Of a DNA stretch of 64,000 nucleotides, positions 8,978-17,294 are shown one piece after another; positions within the stretch are counted from its first letter, which is position 1; each line of letters begins with the position of its first letter. The notes beneath the pieces were generated by a model. That model had not been told where the DNA came from, searched no databases, and was given only the letters and a program-made list of their open reading frames with translations. Source of the DNA: Ilyobacter_A sp963675185 (lineage in GTDB: Bacteria; Fusobacteriota; Fusobacteriia; Fusobacteriales; Fusobacteriaceae); the NCBI GenBank assembly GCA_963675185.2, contig CAXXOH010000002.1:434001-498000 (forward strand), in the 5' to 3' direction. The position numbers and the translations under genes were made by a program.

Positions 8978-9286
8978 GTTATTATAATGATAAGATTCAG
9001 CAAATTCCTTTTTATTACAATCTTAATATCTTTTTTTCTTATTTAAAACCAATCTTTCCTTAAGATTAAATCCATTTAACCAGTATAAATTTCTAGTACA
9101 AATTTTCAATTTCTATTTTTTTAACCAAAAACCAATTTCTATCTTAGTTACCAATCTCAAAGTGTGAAAACTTTCGCTTAAATTTACCCTTATCTATTTC
9201 TATTCATACCGTATTTTGTTATTTCTGTAATCACTGTTTTTCGAATTGTTTCGATTATTTTCTTATAGATTCAGAAAGGAGGAAAA

Positions 9287-10048
9287 ATGTTTGCAGAGGA
9301 GAGAAGAAGGGAAATCGTCAGATTGCTTTCTGAAAATAAAAAAGTTACAGTAAAAGAGTTGAGCAAACTCTTTCAGGTTAGTGAAGTCATAATCCGGAAA
9401 GACTTGAACAAGTTAGAGGAAGAAAATTGTCTCGAGAGAACCCACGGGGGGGCTATATTAAAGAGAAAAATCTCTGTAGAAGCACCCATAAACCTTAGGA
9501 AATTCGAAGGTGTAGGTAGCAAAAAGAAAATAGCTGAAAAAGTATACGATGAAATAGAAGATAATGATGTCGTTTTTTTAGACACTTCAAGTATAAATCT
9601 TTTGGTTGCCTCTTTAATTGTCGAAATGCCTAAAAAGATAACAGTGATAACCAATATGCTTCAGATAATTAAAATGCTGGCAGGCCTAAAAGATATAAAC
9701 CTGATAAGCATAGGGGGAAGCTACGAGGTGGAGCATGATTACTTTATCGGTGGGATAGCCGTAGATGCCATAAAAAAACTCAATGTAGACAAGCTTTTTA
9801 TGGGGGCTGCCGGTATAAATGTATTTAAGGAGACTATTAGTGACAACAGCGTAGAAGACGGTTTTTTAAAGAAAATAATGATGGAGATATCAAAAAAAGT
9901 GTACCTATTGGCAGAACTTAGAAAATTTGAAGTGGATGCCTTGTATAATTTTGGATCTATAAAGGATATTGACGCTATTGTTGTGGATGAGGACTTAGAA
10001 AAAAATATCATTGAAATTTTACAGAAAAATAGAATTGATATCATATGA
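9287..10048 (+). CDS. DeoR-family transcriptional regulator
   Basis: 253 residues. The N-terminal 55 residues form a DeoR winged helix-turn-helix (ERRREIVRLLSE, VTVKELSKLFQVSE, IRKDLNKLEE, RTHGGAIL). The rest is a DeoR C-terminal sensor domain of the ribose-5-phosphate isomerase-like fold, where sugar phosphates usually bind (IADKV-type helix, VVFLDTSSINL, VITNM, GGSY, KLFMGAAGIN). AAAGGAGG lies just before ATG 9287. Its nearest neighbour is a convergent decarboxylase gene, so its target is not obvious; it may act on itself or at a distance. DeoR proteins commonly repress sugar or polyol operons. Confidence 0.88.
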   Translation: MFAEERRREIVRLLSENKKVTVKELSKLFQVSEVIIRKDLNKLEEENCLERTHGGAILKRKISVEAPINLRKFEGVGSKKKIAEKVYDEIEDNDVVFLDTSSINLLVASLIVEMPKKITVITNMLQIIKMLAGLKDINLISIGGSYEVEHDYFIGGIAVDAIKKLNVDKLFMGAAGINVFKETISDNSVEDGFLKKIMMEISKKVYLLAELRKFEVDALYNFGSIKDIDAIVVDEDLEKNIIEILQKNRIDII

Positions 10049-10050
10049 AA

Positions 10051-10087
10051 AAAAGAGCTGCTTCTCCAATTGGATAGCAGCTCTTTT
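10051..10087. terminator. Bidirectional terminator between deoR-type and decarboxylase genes
   Basis: Perfect 12-base arms AAAAGAGCTGCT / AGCAGCTCTTTT between two convergent genes, with a T run on either strand. Confidence 0.9.
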
Positions 10088-10131
10088 GTATATTTTTATA
10101 AATTTTAAGATTTACTTCAGAATATTTCTTA

Positions 10132-12477
10132 CTAAAACGGATTCAAAGTGAACTCTAGCAGATTTACCATGAATTCAAGTGTTTTGTTGTCCACATCGTA
10201 CACAGGATTGTACTCTACCATATCCACAGAAGGGATATAGTAAGTTTTAAATAAGAATTTAAAAATCTCTATAACCTCATCCGGGTTAAAGCCTCCCCTA
10301 ACAGAAGAGCTCACAGCAGGCGCAAAAACCGGATCCATTACACCAAAGTCAAAACTTATATGGATGTGGTCTACCTTTAAGTAGCTTTTTATCTCGGACA
10401 AACATTTAAATACACCTTTTCTTAAAATCTTCTCGTAATTGTATACTTTTATGCCGAGTTTCTCTACAAGCTCTTTTTCTCTTTGAGACATGTCCATTAC
10501 ACCAAAAATAACTAGATTTTCGCTCTTTAACTTTTTGCCATCGTAGAAACAGTTCTGCAAATCTTTATCCCCAGCTCCCATCAAAAGAGCCAGTACCATT
10601 TCATTTATATTTCCTGTTGTGCTTGTTTCATCTGTAAACAATCCACTTCTAGCTCCCATCCATATAAGACCTACTTCCATATCCTTTGATACACCTGAAA
10701 ATGATCCTAATGTCAAGCTGTGGTCGCCACCGATATTTATGGCCCTGTAGCCGTCGACTAAAGCGTTATTTACCTCTTTTGCTAGTTTTTCACAAGTTTT
10801 TAAAACTGTGTTTTTATACTTTAATTTAACATTGGTAAAGTCCTCTTTTTCCCTCTCAATGTCTATCAGATGTATCTCATCTTGGTATTCAGGATATTGA
10901 GTCAATAAGTTGTCTATGGAGAACTCTATTCCTGTATTGTTTGCTCCAAAATTTAGGGGTACTCCTAAAATTTTGTTTTTCATCTTTTCCACATAAATGT
11001 ATACCGCATCTTCTTCCATGATTACCTTTATATGGGTTAATGTAGGGTCTTCCATCCCCTGCACCTGTAATTCAGCTTTTTTCAAATCTTTTATATACTC
11101 TATGGTTTCCCTGCTGATTCTCTCCCCGGGACATATTATAGGTATCCCAGGCGGGTAAGCTAGGATAGTCTCCCCACTTATCATTCCCTCACTATCTTCA
11201 AACAATATCCTTGTCTTCTCACTGTGGAATGCTTCCCTTGGGTTTTGAACGTACTCAGGTATTGCTGGCATCCCTAAAAACGCCTTTTTAATGCCAATAT
11301 TTTCAGAATTCTTTTTACTTATATCTTTCATAGCTGCTATAAGTTTATCCACACTTTCCTTTGTGTCGCCTATGGTTATCACCGCCAACACATTGTAAAA
11401 ATCCGAAAGCTCAACCTGTATTCTATAATCATCTATCAGGATGGTTTCAAGTTGAAAACCTGTAAGTCCTAGTTCTTTGGCACTTATTGTAACCTTTGTT
11501 GGGTCAAAGGCAAATCTTCCCTCTTTCCCAAGAACCTCTTCTCCAAATGAAGATATTCCAGGTATTTTATTTATCTCTTCCCTTAAATATTTTGAGATTT
11601 GTATGGTATTTTCAAGAAGCTCCCTACCGTGTACAGCTATCTGCCTCCTACAGCAGTCTAGTGATGCCATCAAAACATATGAAGGGGAGGTGGTATGCAG
11701 CAGATTCAAAACTTGCTGTACCCTGTTCCCATCAACCCTATCGGAATTTATGTGTAAAATCGACACCTGAGTCATTGCACTTAAAATTTTATGCGTACTC
11801 TGACAGCAAACATCCGCCCCTGCATCTATTGCAGATATAGGAAGTTTTTCGTGAAATTTAAGGTGCGGTCCATGAGCCTCGTCAACTAGAAGAGGTATAT
11901 CATAGGAGTGCACAACATCAGCAATACTTTTTATATCAGCTGCTACACCGTAATAAGTTGGGTTTATTATAAGTACAGCCTTGATATCACTATGTTCTTT
12001 TAACATTGCCTTGATAGTTTCAACGCTTACGCCGTGTGCTATACCAAGTTCGTTGTCTACTTCAGGTTGCATGTAAACCGGCTCAGCACCACTCAATATT
12101 ATCCCAGCATTTACTGACTTGTGTACATTCCTAGGAACCAAAATCTTTTCTCCGGGTCTTAATGCAGACATTATCATAGCTTGTATCGCTCCTGATGTCC
12201 CGTGTACCGAAAAGAAAGCCCTCTTTGAACCATATGCGTCGGCTGCTAACTCTTGAGCCTCTTTTATGACACTTTTCGGGTTGTGCAAACTGTCAACCAT
12301 CTTAAAAAGTGTAACATCAATTTTAAAGGGATTTTCCCCCATAAACTCTAAAAATTCTTCATCAACACCGTGTCCCTTTTTATGTCCTGGAACGTGAAAA
12401 GGTGTAACCTCATTTTTTACATATACATCTTTTAAAACCGAAAATAATGGAGTTTTATTTTGGTCTAATTTATACAT
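10132..12477 (-). CDS. Orn/Lys/Arg decarboxylase fused to a ureohydrolase-like domain with lost metal ligands
   Basis: 781 residues. Residues ~1-490 are a fold-type I PLP decarboxylase of the SpeA/lysine decarboxylase group: HVPGHKKG, HGTSGAIQ, VDEAHGPH, the PLP-binding Lys230 in STHKILSAMTQ, and the C-terminal YPPGIPIICPGE. Residues ~500-781 match the arginase/agmatinase fold: GVPLNFGANN, NIGGDHSLTLG (His586), SFDFGVMDP, SSVRGGF. The manganese ligand segment DAHxD reads GARSG (608-612), and the second Asp of SxDxD is Gly712. Only His586 and Asp710 of six usual ligands remain, so the ureohydrolase domain is probably not a hydrolase and may be regulatory or structural. The decarboxylase would make agmatine or cadaverine. 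A strong AGAAAGAGGG site precedes ATG 12477. It is monocistronic. Confidence 0.88.
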   Translation of the reverse strand: MYKLDQNKTPLFSVLKDVYVKNEVTPFHVPGHKKGHGVDEEFLEFMGENPFKIDVTLFKMVDSLHNPKSVIKEAQELAADAYGSKRAFFSVHGTSGAIQAMIMSALRPGEKILVPRNVHKSVNAGIILSGAEPVYMQPEVDNELGIAHGVSVETIKAMLKEHSDIKAVLIINPTYYGVAADIKSIADVVHSYDIPLLVDEAHGPHLKFHEKLPISAIDAGADVCCQSTHKILSAMTQVSILHINSDRVDGNRVQQVLNLLHTTSPSYVLMASLDCCRRQIAVHGRELLENTIQISKYLREEINKIPGISSFGEEVLGKEGRFAFDPTKVTISAKELGLTGFQLETILIDDYRIQVELSDFYNVLAVITIGDTKESVDKLIAAMKDISKKNSENIGIKKAFLGMPAIPEYVQNPREAFHSEKTRILFEDSEGMISGETILAYPPGIPIICPGERISRETIEYIKDLKKAELQVQGMEDPTLTHIKVIMEEDAVYIYVEKMKNKILGVPLNFGANNTGIEFSIDNLLTQYPEYQDEIHLIDIEREKEDFTNVKLKYKNTVLKTCEKLAKEVNNALVDGYRAINIGGDHSLTLGSFSGVSKDMEVGLIWMGARSGLFTDETSTTGNINEMVLALLMGAGDKDLQNCFYDGKKLKSENLVIFGVMDMSQREKELVEKLGIKVYNYEKILRKGVFKCLSEIKSYLKVDHIHISFDFGVMDPVFAPAVSSSVRGGFNPDEVIEIFKFLFKTYYIPSVDMVEYNPVYDVDNKTLEFMVNLLEFTLNPF

Positions 12478-12582
12478 CTATGCACCCTCTTTCTAAATAA
12501 TAATAAACTTAAGACGGATTATTATAATTCTTTATCTAGAAAATAACAACAAAAAATTTTAAATATAAATATATTTTTTATA

Positions 12583-13353
12583 TCATTTGCATATGCCTGG
12601 TATATATTTAGCGAATATACCTTGAAAAAGTTTTTTATAATCTAAAATAGCCTGTTTCAGATATTTATTCACTACTTCCAATAGCTCAGTTATATATATG
12701 ATATCGGTTTCCTCATTTTCTTCTATATCATGTATAGAAAATGGAGAGCTGTGGATGTAGTTCGAAGTGAACCTATACACAAACTCTATCTCCTCATTAC
12801 TTATATCCAGATCTATTTTTTTATTTATCTGGGTTCCAGAAAGATATAGCGGTCTCTTCCCCTTTATAAGCTCGTTTCTGTCGTCCCAGTCTAAACTTTT
12901 GTAAAAGGTATTCTTATATATATCGTCTTTTATCTTGTTTATCTTCTCCCTCTGCTTTTTGACTATCTCCTTTTCGACTTTCAAGCTATTGTACATTTTT
13001 AGCCTCTCCACATCAGAATGCAGCTCGCAGAGCAGTATCCTAAAATATTCCTCATCTTTAGGGACTTTGTCTACTATTAGGTAGAAAAATATATTGTAAT
13101 TTTCTATTATGTTTCTTGTGAGTGTGGCTATCGATGAAAGATCCCAATCATCCTCTTCACTGCCGTGGAGAGAGCTGAAAGGAAGCAGCTTCAAGTAGCT
13201 TTTAGCAGTAACAAGCAGCTTGTCAAAAAGGGCTGAAGCTATGACTTTTTTAGAGGACTTCAGCTTTTTAATACCTTTTTTTTGGCACTCCATATCTTTG
13301 ACTGTCTTTTCTAGTTCTTTTAGTTCCTTTAAATAAGCATTTTTTGTTTCCAA
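12583..13353 (-). CDS. Hypothetical protein, helical, possibly DUF5677-like
   Basis: 256 residues with no confident family assignment. The N-terminal ~45 residues are Lys/Glu-rich and likely coiled coil. The middle has a RNIIENYNIFFYL helix followed by CELHSDVERLKMYNSL, and the C-terminal part contains NYIHSSPFSIHD. This order (a conserved Arg/Glu helix, then a late Tyr-x-His-Ser motif) resembles the DUF5677 group, which I offer only as a possibility. There is no signal peptide or clear membrane segment. An AGGAGGGG site precedes ATG 13353. The gene sits between the decarboxylase fusion and slyD on the same strand. Confidence 0.6.
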   Translation of the reverse strand: METKNAYLKELKELEKTVKDMECQKKGIKKLKSSKKVIASALFDKLLVTAKSYLKLLPFSSLHGSEEDDWDLSSIATLTRNIIENYNIFFYLIVDKVPKDEEYFRILLCELHSDVERLKMYNSLKVEKEIVKKQREKINKIKDDIYKNTFYKSLDWDDRNELIKGKRPLYLSGTQINKKIDLDISNEEIEFVYRFTSNYIHSSPFSIHDIEENEETDIIYITELLEVVNKYLKQAILDYKKLFQGIFAKYIPGICK

Positions 13354-13420
13354 AGTAAACCCCTCCTGGTGAAAATTAAAAAGATAATAGTATGCTAACT
13401 ATTACCCTTTTTAAGTATTA

Positions 13421-13897
13421 TCAAAACGGGATGTCCATATGGACATGTCCATGTTCTAACTCTTCTTCAGTGGCATCCCTTATGCTCAAAACCCTAAATT
13501 TAAAATTTAGGGTTTTCCCGGCATATGGGTGATTGGCATCTATTAGCACCTGATCGTCTTCTATTGATTTTATGGTGCATAAGAGCGGTCCGTCATCTGT
13601 CTGAGCATTAAATTCCAGACCCTCGTAAATATCATCAAATTGGTCAAAATTATCTTTTGAAATATAGAATACATTCTCCTCGTCGTATTCACCATAACCG
13701 TCCTCTTTTGAGACTGTAACCTCTATATCTTGGCCCACTTCCTTCCCTTCCAGGGATTTCTCTAGGACAGGTAAAAGGTTGCCCAGTCCATGAATATAGG
13801 GAAGCTCACCTGATGTATCTGTATTCTCAAGCACGATACCATCCCCGTCTGTAAGCTCAAAATCCAAAAGAACAACTTTATTTTTTTCTATCTTCAT
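13421..13897 (-). CDS. slyD: SlyD-like FKBP-type peptidyl-prolyl isomerase
   Basis: 158 residues. It is a prolyl cis-trans isomerase and folding helper of the SlyD type: an FKBP domain split by an insert-in-flap domain. Visible motifs are VVLLDFELTDGDGIVLENT, LPYIHGLGNLLPVLEKSLEG, the flap part EDGYGEYDEENVFYISKDNF, and DANHPYAGKTLNFKFRVLSI. The C-terminus has HGHVHM, a short His-rich tail and not the long metal-binding tail of E. coli SlyD. ATG 13897 is chosen because AGGGGG lies at the right distance; the upstream in-frame start would add seven residues without a site of its own. Cytosolic. Confidence 0.9.
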   Translation of the reverse strand: MKIEKNKVVLLDFELTDGDGIVLENTDTSGELPYIHGLGNLLPVLEKSLEGKEVGQDIEVTVSKEDGYGEYDEENVFYISKDNFDQFDDIYEGLEFNAQTDDGPLLCTIKSIEDDQVLIDANHPYAGKTLNFKFRVLSIRDATEEELEHGHVHMDIPF

Positions 13898-14059
13898 TAT
13901 TAGACCCCCTTTTTGCACTATTAGTTAAAACATACTAAAAATTATTCGTATTCCTTTTATTTTATTTGATAGAATTCATGTTATTTTAATTTTACTATAG
14001 TATTATTTATGTGTAAGGGTGTGGATGATTTTAACGTGTTTTTATGAGGCTTGGTGAGC

Positions 14060-14395
14060 ATGATGTTAAGATGCAACGACATAGACGGTATTATGAATGA
14101 AATGACAAACGCCATGGACATGATGCACAAAATGAAAGACTCCTGCGAAAAAGGATACACTCCTATAATGAATGAAATGCTCGAAGAAATGATAGCGGAC
14201 AAAATGTCTATATGCATAGAAAAAATGGTGCCTGAAGTACAAAAAGAAAACCGTACTAAATTTGTACTAAAACTTATAGGAGAATTAATAGACCACGCTT
14301 GGACAGACATGAACAGCATGGAAAAAGAAGAGTTCTTGGCTGACATAATACAAGTTGCTGAAAAAGCAAACTATGAAAAAATCACAAAAAGCTAA
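14060..14395 (+). CDS. Small Met-rich hypothetical protein
   Basis: 111 residues from ATG 14060 (ATG 14063 is equally possible; GAGG and GGTGAG lie upstream). It is helical and strikingly rich in methionine in its first 60 residues (MNEMTNAMDMMHKM, MNEMLEEMIADKMS). The second half is an ordinary helix-rich segment (FVLKLIGELIDHAW). It has no signal peptide and only two Cys. I do not recognise a family. Met-rich helices can bind copper or exposed hydrophobic surfaces, but nothing here proves that. A terminator follows. Confidence 0.65.
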   Translation: MMLRCNDIDGIMNEMTNAMDMMHKMKDSCEKGYTPIMNEMLEEMIADKMSICIEKMVPEVQKENRTKFVLKLIGELIDHAWTDMNSMEKEEFLADIIQVAEKANYEKITKS

Positions 14396-14402
14396 ATAGT
14401 CT

Positions 14403-14436
14403 GGGCCGGCTATGAAACCGGTCCTGATTTTTCTTT
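14403..14436 (+). terminator. Terminator after the Met-rich protein gene
   Basis: GGGCCGG / CCGGTCC stem (one G-T pair) starting 7 bases past the stop codon, followed by ATTTTTCTTTT. Confidence 0.85.
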
Positions 14437-14665
14437 TAAATAAGCATAATTTCTGATATAATAAACAGGCTATTTTGGAATTTTTTTATTTGATTTACCT
14501 GAATTCAAAAAACTAAAAATCAATAAGATGAATATTTATTGCAGAGATAACTCGGTTTAAATATAAAATATCAATGTGGTTCTCAGCAATTAAAGCAACT
14601 CGCTATAGAAACTGTACTAATAGTACTTTCATATAAACTAAATTAAAATATTATGGGTGGTAAAG

Positions 14666-15403
14666 ATGTTGATGCATGAAAATGAGGTTTTGATAGACTT
14701 TTTGGATATTGATGGCATGAAAATAATACAGAGGATTGATTACTTTAATTTTTCCATCGATTCAGTCCTCTTGGCGCACTTCCTTACTATAAATAAGACT
14801 ACCAAATCCATTGTAGATCTCGGCACAGGTAACGGCGCGATACCGTTACTTCTCTCTAAAAGAACCAATGCGAAAATAAAGGGGATAGAAATTCAGCCAA
14901 TCTCTTCAGACCTTGCCAGGAGAAATATGAGTATAAACAACTTAGAAGACAGAATAGAGATAATAGAGGGTGACATGAAGGATTTTGATAAGTTTATCAA
15001 ACCCCATAGCCAGGATGCTGTTGTGAGCAACCCCCCATTTTTCAAATTCACAGGGGATACCTCGCAGCTAAACGACCTAGACCAGCTGACACTTGCAAGG
15101 CACGAAGTGTCTGTAACCTTAGAAGATATAATCGAGGTGGCATCTAAACTTTTAAAGTTCAGGGGTTACTTCGCAATGGTACACAGGCCCGACAGATTGG
15201 TTGATATAATCGAGCTGATGAAAAAACATTGTTTGGAACCGAAAAGGGTGCAATTTTGCCACTCAAAACTGGATAAGCCGGCTAAAGTTTTACTTATAGA
15301 GGGAGTAAAAAATGCTAACCCTAGCTTAAAAGTACTGCCTCCTCTCTACACGCATAACGAGGATGGTACCTACTCACAAAAAATAAAAGATATGTTTAGA
15401 TAA
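14666..15403 (+). CDS. trmN6: tRNA1(Val) A37 N6-methyltransferase (TrmN6/YfiC family)
   Basis: 245 residues. It transfers a methyl group from SAM to N6 of A37 in a tRNA. The SAM-binding loop VDLGTGNGAIPLLLSKR, the acidic strand GIEIQP and the catalytic NPPF motif (VVSNPPFFKF) identify an N6-adenine methyltransferase. The lead-in with QRIDYFNFSIDSVLLAHF and the later LARHE and MVHRPDRL segments are typical of TrmN6. ATG 14666 follows GGGTGGT and is preferred over GTG 14657; ATG 14672 is also possible. The stop codon lies inside a large palindrome. The 14437-14650 gap upstream shows no gene. Confidence 0.88.
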   Translation: MLMHENEVLIDFLDIDGMKIIQRIDYFNFSIDSVLLAHFLTINKTTKSIVDLGTGNGAIPLLLSKRTNAKIKGIEIQPISSDLARRNMSINNLEDRIEIIEGDMKDFDKFIKPHSQDAVVSNPPFFKFTGDTSQLNDLDQLTLARHEVSVTLEDIIEVASKLLKFRGYFAMVHRPDRLVDIIELMKKHCLEPKRVQFCHSKLDKPAKVLLIEGVKNANPSLKVLPPLYTHNEDGTYSQKIKDMFR

Positions 15404-15440
15404 AGATCCCCGCGAAATTTCGCGGGGATCTTTATCTAAA
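15395..15440. terminator. 46-bp perfect palindrome, bidirectional terminator
   Basis: Left arm TTTAGATAAAGATCCCCG and on to CGAAA, right arm its exact complement, with no unpaired loop. It includes the last codons and stop of trmN6. Its GC-rich core is flanked by A on one side and T on the other, and it lies between convergent genes, so it can terminate both. Confidence 0.9.
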
Positions 15441-15472
15441 ATTCCAGTAAAAATATGCATAAAAGCTTATAA

Positions 15473-15706
15473 TTATTTATACATTAGAGAATAATCAATG
15501 TCCAGATCTTCTATTCTTTGTTGAAACCACCCTTTTGCATCGTCTAAAGCTTTGTTGTAAGCATATTTCCCGATATTTTCTATCATAAATTCCAAAATGA
15601 TTTCTGCTGCAATAATACCGATATCCTCTTCTCTTTCTTTATAAAAAAAAATTTGAATTTCATTAATAAGCTTGCGTTTCTCCTCTTTTGATAATTGAAT
15701 TTGCAT
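15473..15706 (-). CDS. DUF2164 family protein
   Basis: 77 residues matching the small DUF2164 family: starts with IQLSKEEKRKLINEIQIFFYKER, then EDIGIIAAEIILEFMIENIGKYAYNKALDDAKGWFQQR. Family members are uncharacterised cytosolic proteins. The length and the conserved IG..AAE..LEF...YN.AL.DA pattern agree with the family. An AGGAGAA site precedes ATG 15706, and a good promoter lies about 40 bases upstream, so it is probably transcribed alone. Confidence 0.82.
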   Translation of the reverse strand: MQIQLSKEEKRKLINEIQIFFYKEREEDIGIIAAEIILEFMIENIGKYAYNKALDDAKGWFQQRIEDLDIDYSLMYK

Positions 15707-15743
15707 AAAATTCTCCTATTTTTTATTTCCTATCTCATAATCT

Positions 15744-15772
15744 ATTATAATATTTTTAAAGTTTATATTCAA
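15744..15772 (-). promoter_or_regulatory. Promoter of the DUF2164 gene
   Basis: On the - strand, TTGAAT (15767-15772) and TATAAT (15744-15749) with a 17-base spacer. Confidence 0.65.
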
Positions 15773-15896
15773 ATGGAAAAGTTTTATTGAGAAATGGCTT
15801 CTAATTAAAATTATAAGAAGATCCGTTTTGTAATACAAAAGAGGGAAAAACAATTAAAAGATTAACCTGTGTTTCTATTTTGATTTTTCATGTGGC

Positions 15897-17052
15897 TTAC
15901 TCACTTTTATGGAAGTCTACAGGTAAAAGCTTAGGGCGGTTAAAGGTACTCTTTATGTCGCAGTAACTCTTTTCTTTTGCAGATTTTAATATTCCCTCCA
16001 TAACTTCTAATGAGTGAAGAGCCATTTGACCGCTTGCACGCTCGTCTCTTTGATCTCTTATGGCGTAATCCATATCCACAACCTATTTTTCTTGATGACT
16101 GATAGAGTTAAACTGATGCTTTACAGGAACCTCAATCCAATCGCTATACGGTTTTTTGCTAGGTAGTGATGTCCACCTATAATTTTCTCTGGTTCTTAAA
16201 AGTACCTTACCTCCAAAATGATTTGGCCTGTCAACAGGATCTATATAATCTATGCAGATACTCCCTTTTGTGCCGTATATTTCTAACCTAGGGAGTTCTG
16301 AATCCCAAACATCAAAACTAGCGATTATAGTCCCGATGGCGCCGTTGGCGAATTCCATGTTTGCCGTTATATGTGTATCCACTTCAACATCAAATGTTTT
16401 GCCTTTACAAGGCTCACTCTCGATAGTTCTTATGTCAAAGCTTCTTATTGGACATGGCGGAAACCGTCTTTATAGGCCCTATCAAAGAAAGGATTGCCGA
16501 TATGTAATACGGCCCGATATCTATTATTGGTCCTGCGCCTTTTTTATAAAAATAATCTGGATTTGGATGAAACCATTCATGCCCATGACTTACAACAAAG
16601 GCACTAACGCCTATAACATCACCGATAACACCGTCGTCTATTAACTTTCTGCATGTTTGAAGGCAGCCTCCTAAAAATGCATCCGGGGCACTGCCAACGT
16701 AAAGCCCCTTTTCTTTTGCTAACGCCATAATTATCTTGCCTTCTTCAAGAGTTGCTGCTAATGGCTTTTCAGTATAAACATGCTTTCCGGCTTTCAGTGC
16801 AGCTATATTTATTCTGCATGCGCCGCCGGGATTGTTAGATTTAAGAATAATGTCTATTTCAGGGTCTGCTATGAGCTCCTCAGAACTTGCATATGCTTTT
16901 GGGATATTGTGCTGAAGGGCTTTTTTTTTTGCTCTTTCAATCCCTCTACTTGCACAGGCTACAACATTAACTATATCGTACTTTTTTAAATTATTAAGGT
17001 AGACGTCGCTTATATCCCCTATCCCCAATACACCGATATTAAATTTTTTCAT
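15897..17052 (-). pseudogene. Gfo/Idh/MocA-type oxidoreductase, frameshifted and with an amber codon
   Basis: Three pieces read as one protein of about 385 residues. Residues 1-203 carry the Rossmann start NIGVLGIGDISDVYLNNLKK and the AGKHVYTEKPLA signature. The frame is lost near 16437 (NKKL then TGA); one extra base or two missing bases separate it from DIRTIESEPCKGKTFDVEV. The middle piece (VDTHITANMEFANG, GTKGSICIDYIDP) ends at TAG 16083-16085. The same frame then continues VVDMDYAIRDQ to the natural end SE. The family uses NAD(P) to oxidise sugars or inositols. AAGGAGCT precedes ATG 17052. Two independent lesions make this a true pseudogene unless the sequence is poor. Confidence 0.88.
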
Positions 17053-17214
17053 AAACAGCTCCTTTCACAATTATTTTCAGATCACATACTCTTAGTGATA
17101 ATTAATTTACACGCTTTTTTTTATCATTATCTTCTAATCTAGAACAAGTCTGCCATTCAAGTAGCAGCTTTATACTCCAAGATATTTATAGAATAGCAAA
17201 TCTATAAAATAAAA

Positions 17215-17241
17215 TTAGACGGGAGTTTGACACCCGTCTAA
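17215..17241 (-). terminator. Terminator of tldE
   Basis: Perfect TTAGACGGG / CCCGTCTAA arms with a 9-base loop, followed on the - strand by TTTTATTTTAT. Confidence 0.85.
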
Positions 17242-17294
17242 GGAAAACAGTTTAAATTTTATGTCCAAATCTTATCGCTATCTGTATCTCAGAG

